Shown here: positions 1 through 5,525 of the stretch, piece by piece
Position numbering within the stretch: the first letter of the stretch is position 1
How the letters are laid out: each line of letters begins with the position of its first letter
Source: CAZAGT01 sp964484515
GTDB taxonomy: Bacteria; Desulfobacterota; DSM-4660; Desulfatiglandales; HGW-15
Length of the DNA: 5,531 nt
Reading direction: 5' to 3'
Assembly (NCBI GenBank): GCA_964484515.1
Contig: CAZAGT010000339.1
Coordinates: 1-5,531, forward strand
The notes under the pieces: model-generated
Seen by the model: only the letters and a program-made list of their open reading frames with translations
Database searches by the model: none
Told to the model about the DNA's origin: nothing
Position numbers and translations under genes: made by a program

Positions 1-36
1 ACCTGGTACAGGAGCGGATGACGAAGGAGTGAGGAA

Positions 37-101
37 TTCCTGCCCAAGAAAATGGGGCTTTCAGGAAGCAGGCCGTATGGGGCTTAAGGCGTTTCTGCTT
101 C
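37..101 (+). other. Two overlapping, mutually exclusive hairpins
   Basis: The first hairpin pairs TTCCTGCCCA (37-46) with TGGG (53-56) and CAGGAA (62-67), leaving a five-base bulge. The second pairs GAAGCAGGCC (65-74; the outer seven and inner three bases pair) with GGC (88-90) and CTGCTTC (95-101). They share bases 65-67, so both cannot form fully at once. No T-run follows either, so neither is a classic terminator. They lie just after a possible stop codon at 30-32 and may be the 3' end of an upstream transcript, or chance. Confidence 0.25.
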
Positions 102-290
102 GATATTTAAAATTCGAAGCACGAAATCTGAGACTCGAAACAATATCAAATGACCCAAACCCAAGTGACCCAAACCGCGCAACCTGACTTCCCGTTCCAT
201 GAGCACCTTTTAGTAGGTTGTTTAGATCATTAAGACATTCGGGTTTCGGATGTGTTTCGGATTTCACTATTCGAATTTCGGATTTGTCGG
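99..290. repeat. Degenerate AT-rich inverted intergenic repeat
   Basis: The left arm (about 99-145) and right arm (about 240-290) are rough inverted copies built from short words of the AATTCGAA / GAAATC type. AAATTCGAA at 110-118 pairs with TTCGAATTT at 270-278. After a 4x4 mismatch, GAAATC at 123-128 pairs with GATTTC at 260-265. The right arm holds TTTCGGAT three times (244-251, 255-262, 276-283). Between the arms TGACCCAAACC occurs twice in direct orientation (151-161, 166-176). The composition is clearly unlike the neighbouring gene. It resembles non-coding repeat families I associate with intergenic DNA of uncultured Deltaproteobacteria-like genomes. That assignment is recollection, not a search result. 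No transposase or target-site duplication is visible. Confidence 0.55.
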
Positions 291-326
291 TAACACTGCT
301 TTGCACGGGATAGCCGCTGAAACATG

Positions 327-350
327 ACCACGCCCAAAGGACGTGGTTTT
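327..350 (+). terminator. Small terminator-like hairpin before the methyltransferase
   Basis: ACCACG (327-332) pairs perfectly with CGTGGT (342-347) around a nine-base loop, and four T residues (347-350) follow. The stem is short and the T-run brief, so this is at best a weak intrinsic terminator. It sits 22 bases before the TTG codon at 372. It could end a transcript arriving from the left, or be part of the leader of the methyltransferase mRNA. Confidence 0.3.
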
Positions 351-371
351 CTGAGTCGCCCCAAAACATGA

Positions 372-1433
372 TTGAGAGACCCTAAGGCCTTGCGTCGTCG
401 AATGATGGACATACTGGCCTGCCCGGTCTGCGGGCAGTCCTTTGAACTTTCCATATCGGGCCTGGAGGAGGCCGGATGCGACGGGGATACCTTTCCTGAA
501 TGCTCTCATTATTGCGCGTACATATCCCGTAATCTGACTTCTACCAGCAACAGGAAAGACGCATACGTGCATTGCAGACAATGCTATCAGGAAGATGTGG
601 CCTCAGGCACGCTGACCTGTCCTAAGGGACATACGTACCCGATTCGTGGATCCATTCCACGATTCGTGTCCACATTCTCCACAGACGGGAGAACAAAACA
701 GACCTTTGACGTGGAGTGGGGCGTTTTCCACTACGAGGAGAAGATATACGGACATACTCAGGATGAAGAGCTGGGTGACTTCTTTCGCCGGATGGTGATC
801 GATGCGGCCTTTCTGAGAAATAAGACGATCCTCGATGCGGGCTGTGGCGTAGGCAGACTGGCCCAGAGCATTAGCCGTCTGGCTAAGGAAGTCGTGGCCA
901 TCGATCTCAGCGGGGGCGTTGAAGAGGCTCGCATCAGAAACCGGGACAGGTACACGGTACACGTTCTCCAAGGTGATATCATGGCGCTGCCGTTGGGGCC
1001 TTGCTCCTTCGAATACGCCTACGCCAAGGGTGTCCTTCACTACGTTTCAGACCCTCGAAAATGCATCTCCGGTCTGGCGGATGTCGTCCAACCCGGAGGG
1101 GGGCTTTCCATCACCATCTATCCAAGGATGTCCCCGCTTTTCGAGATCTTCAATCGACAGTTGCGACGAATCACCGTGAAACTACCTGTTTCCATGGTGT
1201 TTAGGCTGAGCTTTCTCCTGCTTCCCTTTTTTTCACTTTCATGGAAATGGAGTGGTGTCGAGAAACGCCCCATCGAATGGAATGAAAGGGCCCACATGAT
1301 CTTCAACTGGCTTTCATCAGCCTTTCAGAACAGGGCAACCAACGAGGAGGTCCTAGGCTGGTTCCGGGACTGCGGTTTTGACCGGATGAAACTGTCCGAC
1401 ATCCCGGTCGGGATCACAGGAACGAGATCATGA
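372..1433 (+). CDS. Class I SAM-dependent methyltransferase with N-terminal zinc-binding Trm112-like domain
   Basis: This is a probable cytoplasmic methyltransferase of 353 residues counted from TTG 372. The N-terminal part (about 13-100) looks like a Trm112-type zinc ribbon: C17-P-V-C20, then C68-x2-C71, then C83-P-x-G-H87-x-Y-P-I leading into a G-S-I-P stretch. Extra cysteines at 36, 44 and 48 lie in an insert. The SAM-binding fold starts at about 152 with the glycine-rich motif DAGCGVG (155-161). It has an acidic strand end at D178 (VVAIDLS), GD at 201-202 and a helix-loop KGVLHYVSDP (219-228) before a PGGG turn (241-244), as in the Methyltransf_11/23 families. A hydrophobic stretch at 273-290 is probably an amphipathic helix. 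The C-terminal region 320-353, with NEEVLGWFRDCGF, is typical of methyltransferases in surface-polysaccharide or secondary-metabolite loci. The acceptor cannot be read from the sequence. The start is uncertain. A stop precedes TTG 372 directly and no Shine-Dalgarno is seen there. ATG 402 (starting MMDILACPVC) has AAGG 14 bases upstream and matches where such proteins usually begin, giving 343 residues. Confidence 0.85.
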   Translation: MRDPKALRRRMMDILACPVCGQSFELSISGLEEAGCDGDTFPECSHYCAYISRNLTSTSNRKDAYVHCRQCYQEDVASGTLTCPKGHTYPIRGSIPRFVSTFSTDGRTKQTFDVEWGVFHYEEKIYGHTQDEELGDFFRRMVIDAAFLRNKTILDAGCGVGRLAQSISRLAKEVVAIDLSGGVEEARIRNRDRYTVHVLQGDIMALPLGPCSFEYAYAKGVLHYVSDPRKCISGLADVVQPGGGLSITIYPRMSPLFEIFNRQLRRITVKLPVSMVFRLSFLLLPFFSLSWKWSGVEKRPIEWNERAHMIFNWLSSAFQNRATNEEVLGWFRDCGFDRMKLSDIPVGITGTRS

Positions 1434-1449
1434 GTAAGGGGGAGATTCT

Positions 1450-1491
1450 GTGAGCCGTTGGAATGCGCGATATTCACAGGATTATGGTTGA
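1450..1491 (+). pseudogene. Probable truncated gene start (13 codons) behind a strong ribosome binding site
   Basis: GTG at 1450-1452 is preceded by AAGGGGGAG (1436-1444) at five bases, one of the best Shine-Dalgarno sites in the window. The frame reads MSRWNARYSQDYG and stops at TGA 1489-1491. It overlaps the stop of an even shorter frame (ATG 1430, MSKGEIL), which in turn overlaps the methyltransferase stop in an ATGA arrangement. Such tight coupling is what the next gene of an operon normally looks like. I read it as the 5' stump of a lost gene, with the rest deleted and replaced by repeat-bearing sequence. Two later short frames (ATG 1463, 18 codons; ATG 1509, 12 codons) do not extend it recognisably. 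Alternatives are a leader peptide or chance. I do not recognise the family. Confidence 0.3.
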
Positions 1492-1573
1492 GCAGGAAGA
1501 CGTTGCGAATGACCAGTGACGAGATAAAACTGGCAGAGGGTCAATAAGGGAGCTTTCAGCCCTCGGCAGTCAG

Positions 1574-1593
1574 TCCCGCCACGTGCCGCGGGA
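1574..1593. other. Short GC-rich hairpin
   Basis: TCCCGC (1574-1579) pairs with GCGGGA (1588-1593) around an eight-base loop that contains the palindrome CACGTG. No T-run follows, so it does not look like a complete intrinsic terminator. It may still mark the end of the methyltransferase transcript, which has no other visible terminator. Confidence 0.25.
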
Positions 1594-1658
1594 GCGGCCA
1601 GTTTGATCGACTATACATCCTGTTGGTCGATGAAGAGATCTGAGATTGGCCGTTCTTG

Positions 1659-1726
1659 TCATTCCGGCAAAAGCCGGAATCCAGTTGTGTCCGGGCTTTC
1701 CGGACTCCGGCCTTCGCCGGAGTGAC
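1659..1726. repeat. Composite REP-like palindromic element with three hairpins
   Basis: Three hairpins lie in a row. ATTCCGGC (1661-1668) pairs with GCCGGAAT (1673-1680) over an AAAA loop. TCCGG (1690-1694) pairs with CCGGA (1700-1704). ACTCCGGC (1704-1711) pairs with GCCGGAGT (1716-1723) over a CTTC loop. The outer ends, GTCATTCCGGC (1659-1669 region) and GCCGGAGTGAC (1716-1726), are inverted copies with a single mismatch, so the whole unit can also fold as one long stem. This pattern (GTCATTCCGGC, a spacer, then a second CCGGC hairpin) is a very common dispersed intergenic palindrome in bacteria. It is probably non-autonomous. No direct target repeat was seen at its edges. Confidence 0.75.
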
Positions 1727-1761
1727 GAGTATTTGGACATCTCGCGAGTCTTCTTGGTCAC

Positions 1762-1780
1762 ATGAGAGACGTTGTCTCAT
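1762..1780. promoter_or_regulatory. Imperfect dyad upstream of recG
   Basis: ATGAGA (1762-1767) and TCTCAT (1775-1780) are perfect inverted arms separated by seven bases. An alternative register pairs GAGAC (1766-1770) with GTCTC (1774-1778). It lies about 62 bases before the recG start, a position that could suit an operator or a small mRNA hairpin. No regulator family is recognised from the bases, so function is only a guess. Confidence 0.2.
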
Positions 1781-1841
1781 ACGAGTTCAGGGATGGACCC
1801 ATCGCCCTCAGATCAACGCGCAATCGCAATGTTTCAAGGCC

Positions 1842-3968
1842 ATGATGCTTGACCCCAAGACCCACCTCAAAAAAATCCCTGAACTGGTCCAACCGTTGAC
1901 CTGCCTCAAAGGAGTTGGGCCAAAGAAGGCATCATTGCTGGCTCGGAAGGGGCTTCACACGGTCATCGATCTCTTATACTTCAGGCCCATCCATTACGAA
2001 GATCGGACACGCGTTACTCCAATCAAGGACGTGCCCGAGGGAATTTCCGCTCTCGTGACCGGCAAGGTCGTTTACGGCAGAGAGGAACGATTCCCCAGGA
2101 GCCACAAACGCCTTTTCCGCATCGGAGTTGAAGAAAAAGGAGACCCCCTGGAGTTGCTCTGGTTCCAGTACCGCCGACCCCAGCTTAGCGGTCTCGCCCA
2201 GCCGGGCAACAAGCTTTTGGCTTACGGGGTCGTCCAACGAAACGGAAGGAAGCGCCAGATGGTGCACCCTGAGGTGAAGGTCCTCACGGGGACTGAAAGC
2301 GACCTCGACGGCCTATTGGGGTTCTATCCTGTCTATTCCGGCACCCCGGGCATCTCGCCGCATGCATTCCGTTCCCTGGTGAAAAACGCGCTGGATCGTT
2401 ATCTCCCGACGCTCATCGATCCGATACCCCCTGGGGTGCAAAGACGCGTCAAACTCCCGGGCCTTGCCGAGGCCCTAAGAAACGCCCACCATCCACCTAA
2501 AGAATCATCCCTCGCTGAACTCAACCAATGCCGGACTCCCTTTCTCAACAGGCTTCTTTTTGATAGGTACCTACTCCTCATGCTCGCGATGGTCTTGCGC
2601 AAGTCGCTTCGCCAAAAAAGGTCCATCGCTCCCTTTTCAATCCCTTCCAACTCGGTCCAACATCTACAGGACCACTTCCCTTTCAACTTCACAAGGGATC
2701 AAACCAGGGCCATCATCGACATCATCAAAGACCTGAAAAGCGGAAGCCCTATGAGCCGATTGGTCCTGGGAGACGTCGGGTGCGGCAAAACGGTAGTAGC
2801 GGCCGCGGCAGCCTATTTGGCCGTACGTAATCGCGTCCAAGTCGCGGTGATGGTGCCTACTCAGGTTCTTGCAGACCAGCATTTTGCCACCTTCTCCCAC
2901 CTATCCGGGCAAATGGGTCTTCAGCCGATCCTGTTGACCAGCGACCTAACGGGACGTGAACGGAAGGAGATCTGCAACGGGATCAAGAGAGGAGACTACA
3001 ATCTGGTCGTCGGAACCCACTCCCTAATCCAAAAAGGGGTATCTTTTGCGAAATTGGGGCTCGTCGTGATCGATGAGCAACAACGCTTTGGGGTACGTGA
3101 ACGCGCCCTGCTCGATCGGAAGGGAAACAATCCGCACCTCCTTGTCATGACGGCCACGCCCATTCCCCGAACCCTGGCCATTACCCTTTACGGTGATATG
3201 GACGTCTCCGTGATCAGGGAATTCCCAAAGGGCCGCAAACCTGTATCAACCCGCCTTGTGACGCCGAAAGAAAAGAGGGCCGTCTTTGAGCTGTTGAAGC
3301 AGAGGCTGGCCTTAGGCCAGCAGGCCTTTGTCATATGCCCGGTCGTGGAAGGCTCCGAAGATACCGATCTGAAAGATGCCACAGAGATGGCCGCCAAATT
3401 GAAGAAGCTGTTGCAGCCTCCGTATAGAGTTGGACTGGTACACGGGCGCATGCCCGCGGAGCAAAAGGAACGGACGATGAACGGCTTTCGTGAGCGTACC
3501 ATCGACCTCCTCGTCGGAACAACGGTCGTTGAGGTCGGGGTCCACGTCCCAAATGCCACGGTGATGATCGTTGAACATCCGGAGCGCTTCGGTCTGGCGC
3601 AACTCCACCAGCTTCGGGGACGAGTTGGTCGAGGGACCGAGCAAGGTATCTGCCTGCTCATCACCTCGGACCATCTGCCTGAGAATGCTCGAACCAGGCT
3701 GGACGTCCTGGTAGCAAACCAGGACGGCTTTGAAGTCGCACGCAGGGATCTCGAATTGCGTGGACAAGGTGAGGTTGTCGGTACGAAACAGGCCGGTATC
3801 GGAGAACTGAATTATGCTGAAATCACGGCTGCGCCGGGGCTTCTCCTACAGGCTAGGAAGGCGGCCGAACGCCTGGTGGAATCTGATCCCGACCTGGCCC
3901 TTCCAAAGCATGTCTTTCTCAAGGACATGCTGGCAACTATCCTTGAGCAGGCCCCGGCGGATTATTGA
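1842..3968 (+). CDS. recG: ATP-dependent DNA helicase RecG
   Basis: RecG is a monomeric superfamily 2 double-strand DNA translocase that remodels stalled replication forks and Holliday junctions during repair and recombination. The product has 708 residues from ATG 1842 (707 from ATG 1845), close to the 693 of E. coli RecG. Numbered from 1842, LKGVGPKKA (22-30) and HYEDR (51-55) open the N-terminal wedge/OB-fold region, which ends near MVHPEV (140-145). Helicase motifs follow in order: Walker A GDVGCGKT (310-317), motif II DEQQRFGV (411-418), motif III MTATPIPRTLA (436-446), VGTTVVEVGVHVPNA (558-572) and QLRGRVGRG (590-598). The RecG-specific TRG region LRGQGEVVGTKQAG (639-652) completes the set. 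Motif II is DEQQ, where E. coli has DEQH. The frame stays open back to 1656, but that part translates the palindromic repeat. AAGG at 1836-1839 lies five bases before ATG 1845 and two before 1842, so 1845 may be the true start. The gene looks intact. The 408-base gap upstream and the promoter-like site downstream suggest separate transcription. Confidence 0.96.
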   Translation: MMLDPKTHLKKIPELVQPLTCLKGVGPKKASLLARKGLHTVIDLLYFRPIHYEDRTRVTPIKDVPEGISALVTGKVVYGREERFPRSHKRLFRIGVEEKGDPLELLWFQYRRPQLSGLAQPGNKLLAYGVVQRNGRKRQMVHPEVKVLTGTESDLDGLLGFYPVYSGTPGISPHAFRSLVKNALDRYLPTLIDPIPPGVQRRVKLPGLAEALRNAHHPPKESSLAELNQCRTPFLNRLLFDRYLLLMLAMVLRKSLRQKRSIAPFSIPSNSVQHLQDHFPFNFTRDQTRAIIDIIKDLKSGSPMSRLVLGDVGCGKTVVAAAAAYLAVRNRVQVAVMVPTQVLADQHFATFSHLSGQMGLQPILLTSDLTGRERKEICNGIKRGDYNLVVGTHSLIQKGVSFAKLGLVVIDEQQRFGVRERALLDRKGNNPHLLVMTATPIPRTLAITLYGDMDVSVIREFPKGRKPVSTRLVTPKEKRAVFELLKQRLALGQQAFVICPVVEGSEDTDLKDATEMAAKLKKLLQPPYRVGLVHGRMPAEQKERTMNGFRERTIDLLVGTTVVEVGVHVPNATVMIVEHPERFGLAQLHQLRGRVGRGTEQGICLLITSDHLPENARTRLDVLVANQDGFEVARRDLELRGQGEVVGTKQAGIGELNYAEITAAPGLLLQARKAAERLVESDPDLALPKHVFLKDMLATILEQAPADY

Positions 3969-4040
3969 AAACTCCCAATCACCGGCAGAACGAACCACGT
4001 CTTTTGCCTGAATCCCCCTGTCTGTGGCATGAATTTTTCA

Positions 4041-4070
4041 TTGACACGAACTTGGCTTTATCCCTATTTA
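4041..4070 (+). promoter_or_regulatory. Candidate sigma70-type promoter of the aminotransferase
   Basis: TTGACA at 4041-4046 matches the sigma70 -35 consensus perfectly. The best -10 partner is TATTTA at 4065-4070, 18 bases downstream, which keeps only the first three consensus bases. Transcription would start near 4077 and leave a leader of about 50 bases before ATG 4126. The perfect -35 in a gene gap with the right orientation supports it, while the weak -10 keeps it tentative. Confidence 0.45.
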
Positions 4071-4110
4071 TCCTCTGACCTCATGGGGGCTAGGGCCGCA
4101 TTACGTTAAT

Positions 4111-4117
4111 GGGGGAG
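4111..4117 (+). promoter_or_regulatory. Strong Shine-Dalgarno site of the aminotransferase
   Basis: GGGGGAG at 4111-4117 ends eight bases before ATG 4126 and contains the core GGAG. It fixes the start of the aminotransferase at 4126, which also agrees with the point where family similarity begins. Confidence 0.75.
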
Positions 4118-4125
4118 TTTTACCA

Positions 4126-5292
4126 ATGCACGAATTCAGGCGAATGAATCGTCTACCGCCTTACGTATTTAGGGTTGTCGACGAGCTCAAGATGAACCTG
4201 AGGCGCCAGGGAGAAGATGTTATCGATCTGGGGATGGGCAACCCTGACATCCCGACGCCCAAGCACATCGTCGACAAATTGACAGAGGCGGCCAGCAAGG
4301 GGCGCAATCACAGGTATTCGGCGTCCGCGGGCATCACCAAGCTTCGAAAGGCGATTGCCGATTGGTACAAGAGACGTTTCGACGTGGAACTAGATCCCGA
4401 AACGGAGGCGATTGCAACGATCGGCGTCAAGGAAGGACTGTCGCATTTGGTGCTGGCAACCGTGAGTCCGGGTGATGTGGTATTCTCTCCGAACCCGACC
4501 TATCCCATCCACCCCTACTCGGTCATCATTGCCGGTGGAGATCTACGAAGTATTCCGATCGACCCGGAACGGGATTTCTTTGACGACCTATTGACGGCCA
4601 CAAAACAGACATGGCCGAACCCCAAGATCCTGATCATCTCATTTCCACACAATCCGACCACTACCGTCGTTGACAAGGACTTCTTCGAGAAGGTTGTAGC
4701 CTTCTGTCGCGAGCACAAGATGATCGTGATGCACGATTTCGCGTACGCCGATCTCGTTTTCGACGGCTACAGCCCGCCGAGTTTCCTTCAGACTACCGGC
4801 GCCAAGGAGATCGGGGTCGAGTTCTTCAGTCTTTCCAAGAGCTACTCCATGCCCGGCTGGCGAGTCGGATTTTGTGTCGGGAATCCTGAGTTGGTGGCCG
4901 CGCTGCGCCGGATCAAGAGCTACCTCGATTACGGGATGTTCCAACCGATTCAAATCGCTGCAATCATCGCTCTGAACGGCCCGGACGATTGCGTACGTGA
5001 AATCGTTAACATCTACAAGGATCGCAGGGATGCCCTTGTTGACGGGCTCAATAGGATCGGCTGGGTGACGGATAAACCGGTGGGAACCATGTTCGTATGG
5101 GCCAAGATCCCCGCAGAGTACCTTGAGATGGGATCAGTTGAATTCGCCAAGAAACTCATGCTGGAGGCCAAGGTGGCCGTGTCCCCGGGGATTGGGTTCG
5201 GAGAGTACGGCGACCGCCACGTTCGATTCGCCCTTGTGGAGAATCATCAGCGCATCAACCAGGCGATTCGCGGGATTAGGCAAGTGTTATAA
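4126..5292 (+). CDS. alaC: AlaC-type alanine/glutamate-pyruvate aminotransferase (PLP fold type I, class I/II)
   Basis: This is a cytoplasmic PLP-dependent aminotransferase of 388 residues. From memory it resembles E. coli AlaC (412 residues) along its whole length, including the opening RLPPYVF (9-15) and MGNPD (37-41). AlaC makes alanine from pyruvate using glutamate as amino donor. Key residues are in place: the cofactor-phosphate loop TIGVKEG (98-104), stacking Y126 in NPTYP, N176 in PHNPT, D204 and Y207 in HDFAYAD, the Schiff-base lysine K238 in SLSKS, R246 in PGWRVGF and the substrate-carboxylate arginine R367 in HVRFAL. No signal peptide or membrane segment is seen. The gene has its own strong ribosome binding site and a candidate promoter, with no close partner inside the window. 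In related bacteria such a gene often precedes homoserine dehydrogenase (recollection), but the following 239 bases do not show one. Close relatives include LL-diaminopimelate and aspartate aminotransferases, so the substrate is less certain than the fold. Confidence 0.88.
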   Translation: MHEFRRMNRLPPYVFRVVDELKMNLRRQGEDVIDLGMGNPDIPTPKHIVDKLTEAASKGRNHRYSASAGITKLRKAIADWYKRRFDVELDPETEAIATIGVKEGLSHLVLATVSPGDVVFSPNPTYPIHPYSVIIAGGDLRSIPIDPERDFFDDLLTATKQTWPNPKILIISFPHNPTTTVVDKDFFEKVVAFCREHKMIVMHDFAYADLVFDGYSPPSFLQTTGAKEIGVEFFSLSKSYSMPGWRVGFCVGNPELVAALRRIKSYLDYGMFQPIQIAAIIALNGPDDCVREIVNIYKDRRDALVDGLNRIGWVTDKPVGTMFVWAKIPAEYLEMGSVEFAKKLMLEAKVAVSPGIGFGEYGDRHVRFALVENHQRINQAIRGIRQVL

Positions 5293-5299
5293 GGTGATG

Positions 5300-5351
5300 G
5301 CTCATAGCTTACAGCGCAGTCGGAGGACCGGCTCTATTTCTTGCTATGAGC
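5300..5351. repeat. 9-bp perfect inverted repeat behind the aminotransferase
   Basis: GCTCATAGC (5300-5308) and GCTATGAGC (5343-5351) are perfect inverted copies around a 34-base loop, starting eight bases after the stop codon. No T-run follows the second arm, so it is not a standard intrinsic terminator, although it could protect the 3' end of the mRNA. The same GAGCT-like word recurs just after (5350-5364), which suggests a dispersed repeat more than a dedicated signal. Confidence 0.5.
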
Positions 5352-5480
5352 TGAGAGCTTTGAGCGCGTATGAAACTCCATGAAACGAGATCAATGATAC
5401 CTTAACGCCCGGCCATGGGGGTCTCTTTTCAAAAACGAAACGTTACCTGCTCGAACGCTGAAGAAGCTTGCAAGCCAGGC

Positions 5481-5525
5481 GGCCGGAGCAGACTCGGAGA
5501 ATGCGCCAAGGCTGTCAGTCCGGCC
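5481..5525. other. 7-bp inverted repeat at the right edge
   Basis: GGCCGGA (5481-5487) and TCCGGCC (5519-5525) are perfect inverted copies around 31 bases. A competing inner pairing GACT (5491-5494) with AGTC (5517-5520) exists. It could be the leader structure of a gene that begins beyond the window, but it matches no riboswitch class I know, and chance is possible in GC-rich sequence. Confidence 0.2.

Larger units (their letters stand above)
1..371. other. Intergenic stretch with repeats, no convincing gene
   Basis: No frame here shows a recognisable protein. On the + strand a short frame ends with TGA at 30-32 (reading LVQERMTKE before the stop). It could be the tail of a gene lying mostly left of the window, but nine residues are too few to call. 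A second + frame stays open from the left edge to about 185, but it runs through the degenerate repeat and looks like chance. The minus-strand frames translate the same repeat and resemble no family. What can be seen are hairpins at 37-67 and 65-101, the repeat at 99-290 and a terminator-like hairpin at 327-350, each listed separately. Confidence 0.6.
1434..1841. other. Intergenic stretch: gene stump, hairpin and REP-like repeat
   Basis: This 408-base gap between the methyltransferase and recG contains no full gene. Its first 115 bases hold a ladder of very short overlapping frames, of which GTG 1450 is the best supported. A hairpin lies at 1574-1593, a composite palindromic repeat at 1659-1726, and an imperfect dyad at 1762-1780. 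A frame continuous with recG is open from 1656 but has no credible start before 1842. No promoter close to the sigma70 consensus was convincing here, so the transcription start of recG is not placed. Confidence 0.6.
3969..4125. other. recG to aminotransferase spacer
   Basis: This spacer of 157 bases holds no gene. I see no convincing intrinsic terminator for recG: the only pairings are four-base GGCA/TGCC arms without a good T-run. The second half carries the promoter-like boxes and the ribosome binding site of the aminotransferase. The word ATGGGGG occurs twice (4083-4089, 4109-4115), and the second copy forms the ribosome binding site. Confidence 0.5.

Noticed and set aside
1..32. C-terminal tail of an upstream gene ending at TGA 30-32
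   Set aside because: Only nine residues (LVQERMTKE) are visible, and another frame is open through the same bases, so no family or frame can be defended.
603..1040. Long minus-strand frame inside the methyltransferase
   Set aside because: It lies wholly inside a well-supported + strand gene, and its translation shows no family motif.
1656..1841. Extended N-terminus of RecG starting at TTG 1656
   Set aside because: It translates the palindromic repeat, has no ribosome binding site and no RecG-like sequence. The product from 1842/1845 already has normal RecG length.
3188..3767. Long minus-strand frames inside recG
   Set aside because: They are antisense to conserved helicase motifs. Their low-complexity translations are what antisense of a biased coding sequence gives.
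4025..4040. Sigma54-like promoter (TGGCAT, then TTTCA)
   Set aside because: The -24 part is close to TGGCAC, but the -12 part lacks the required GC. The sigma70-like TTGACA right after it is a better candidate.
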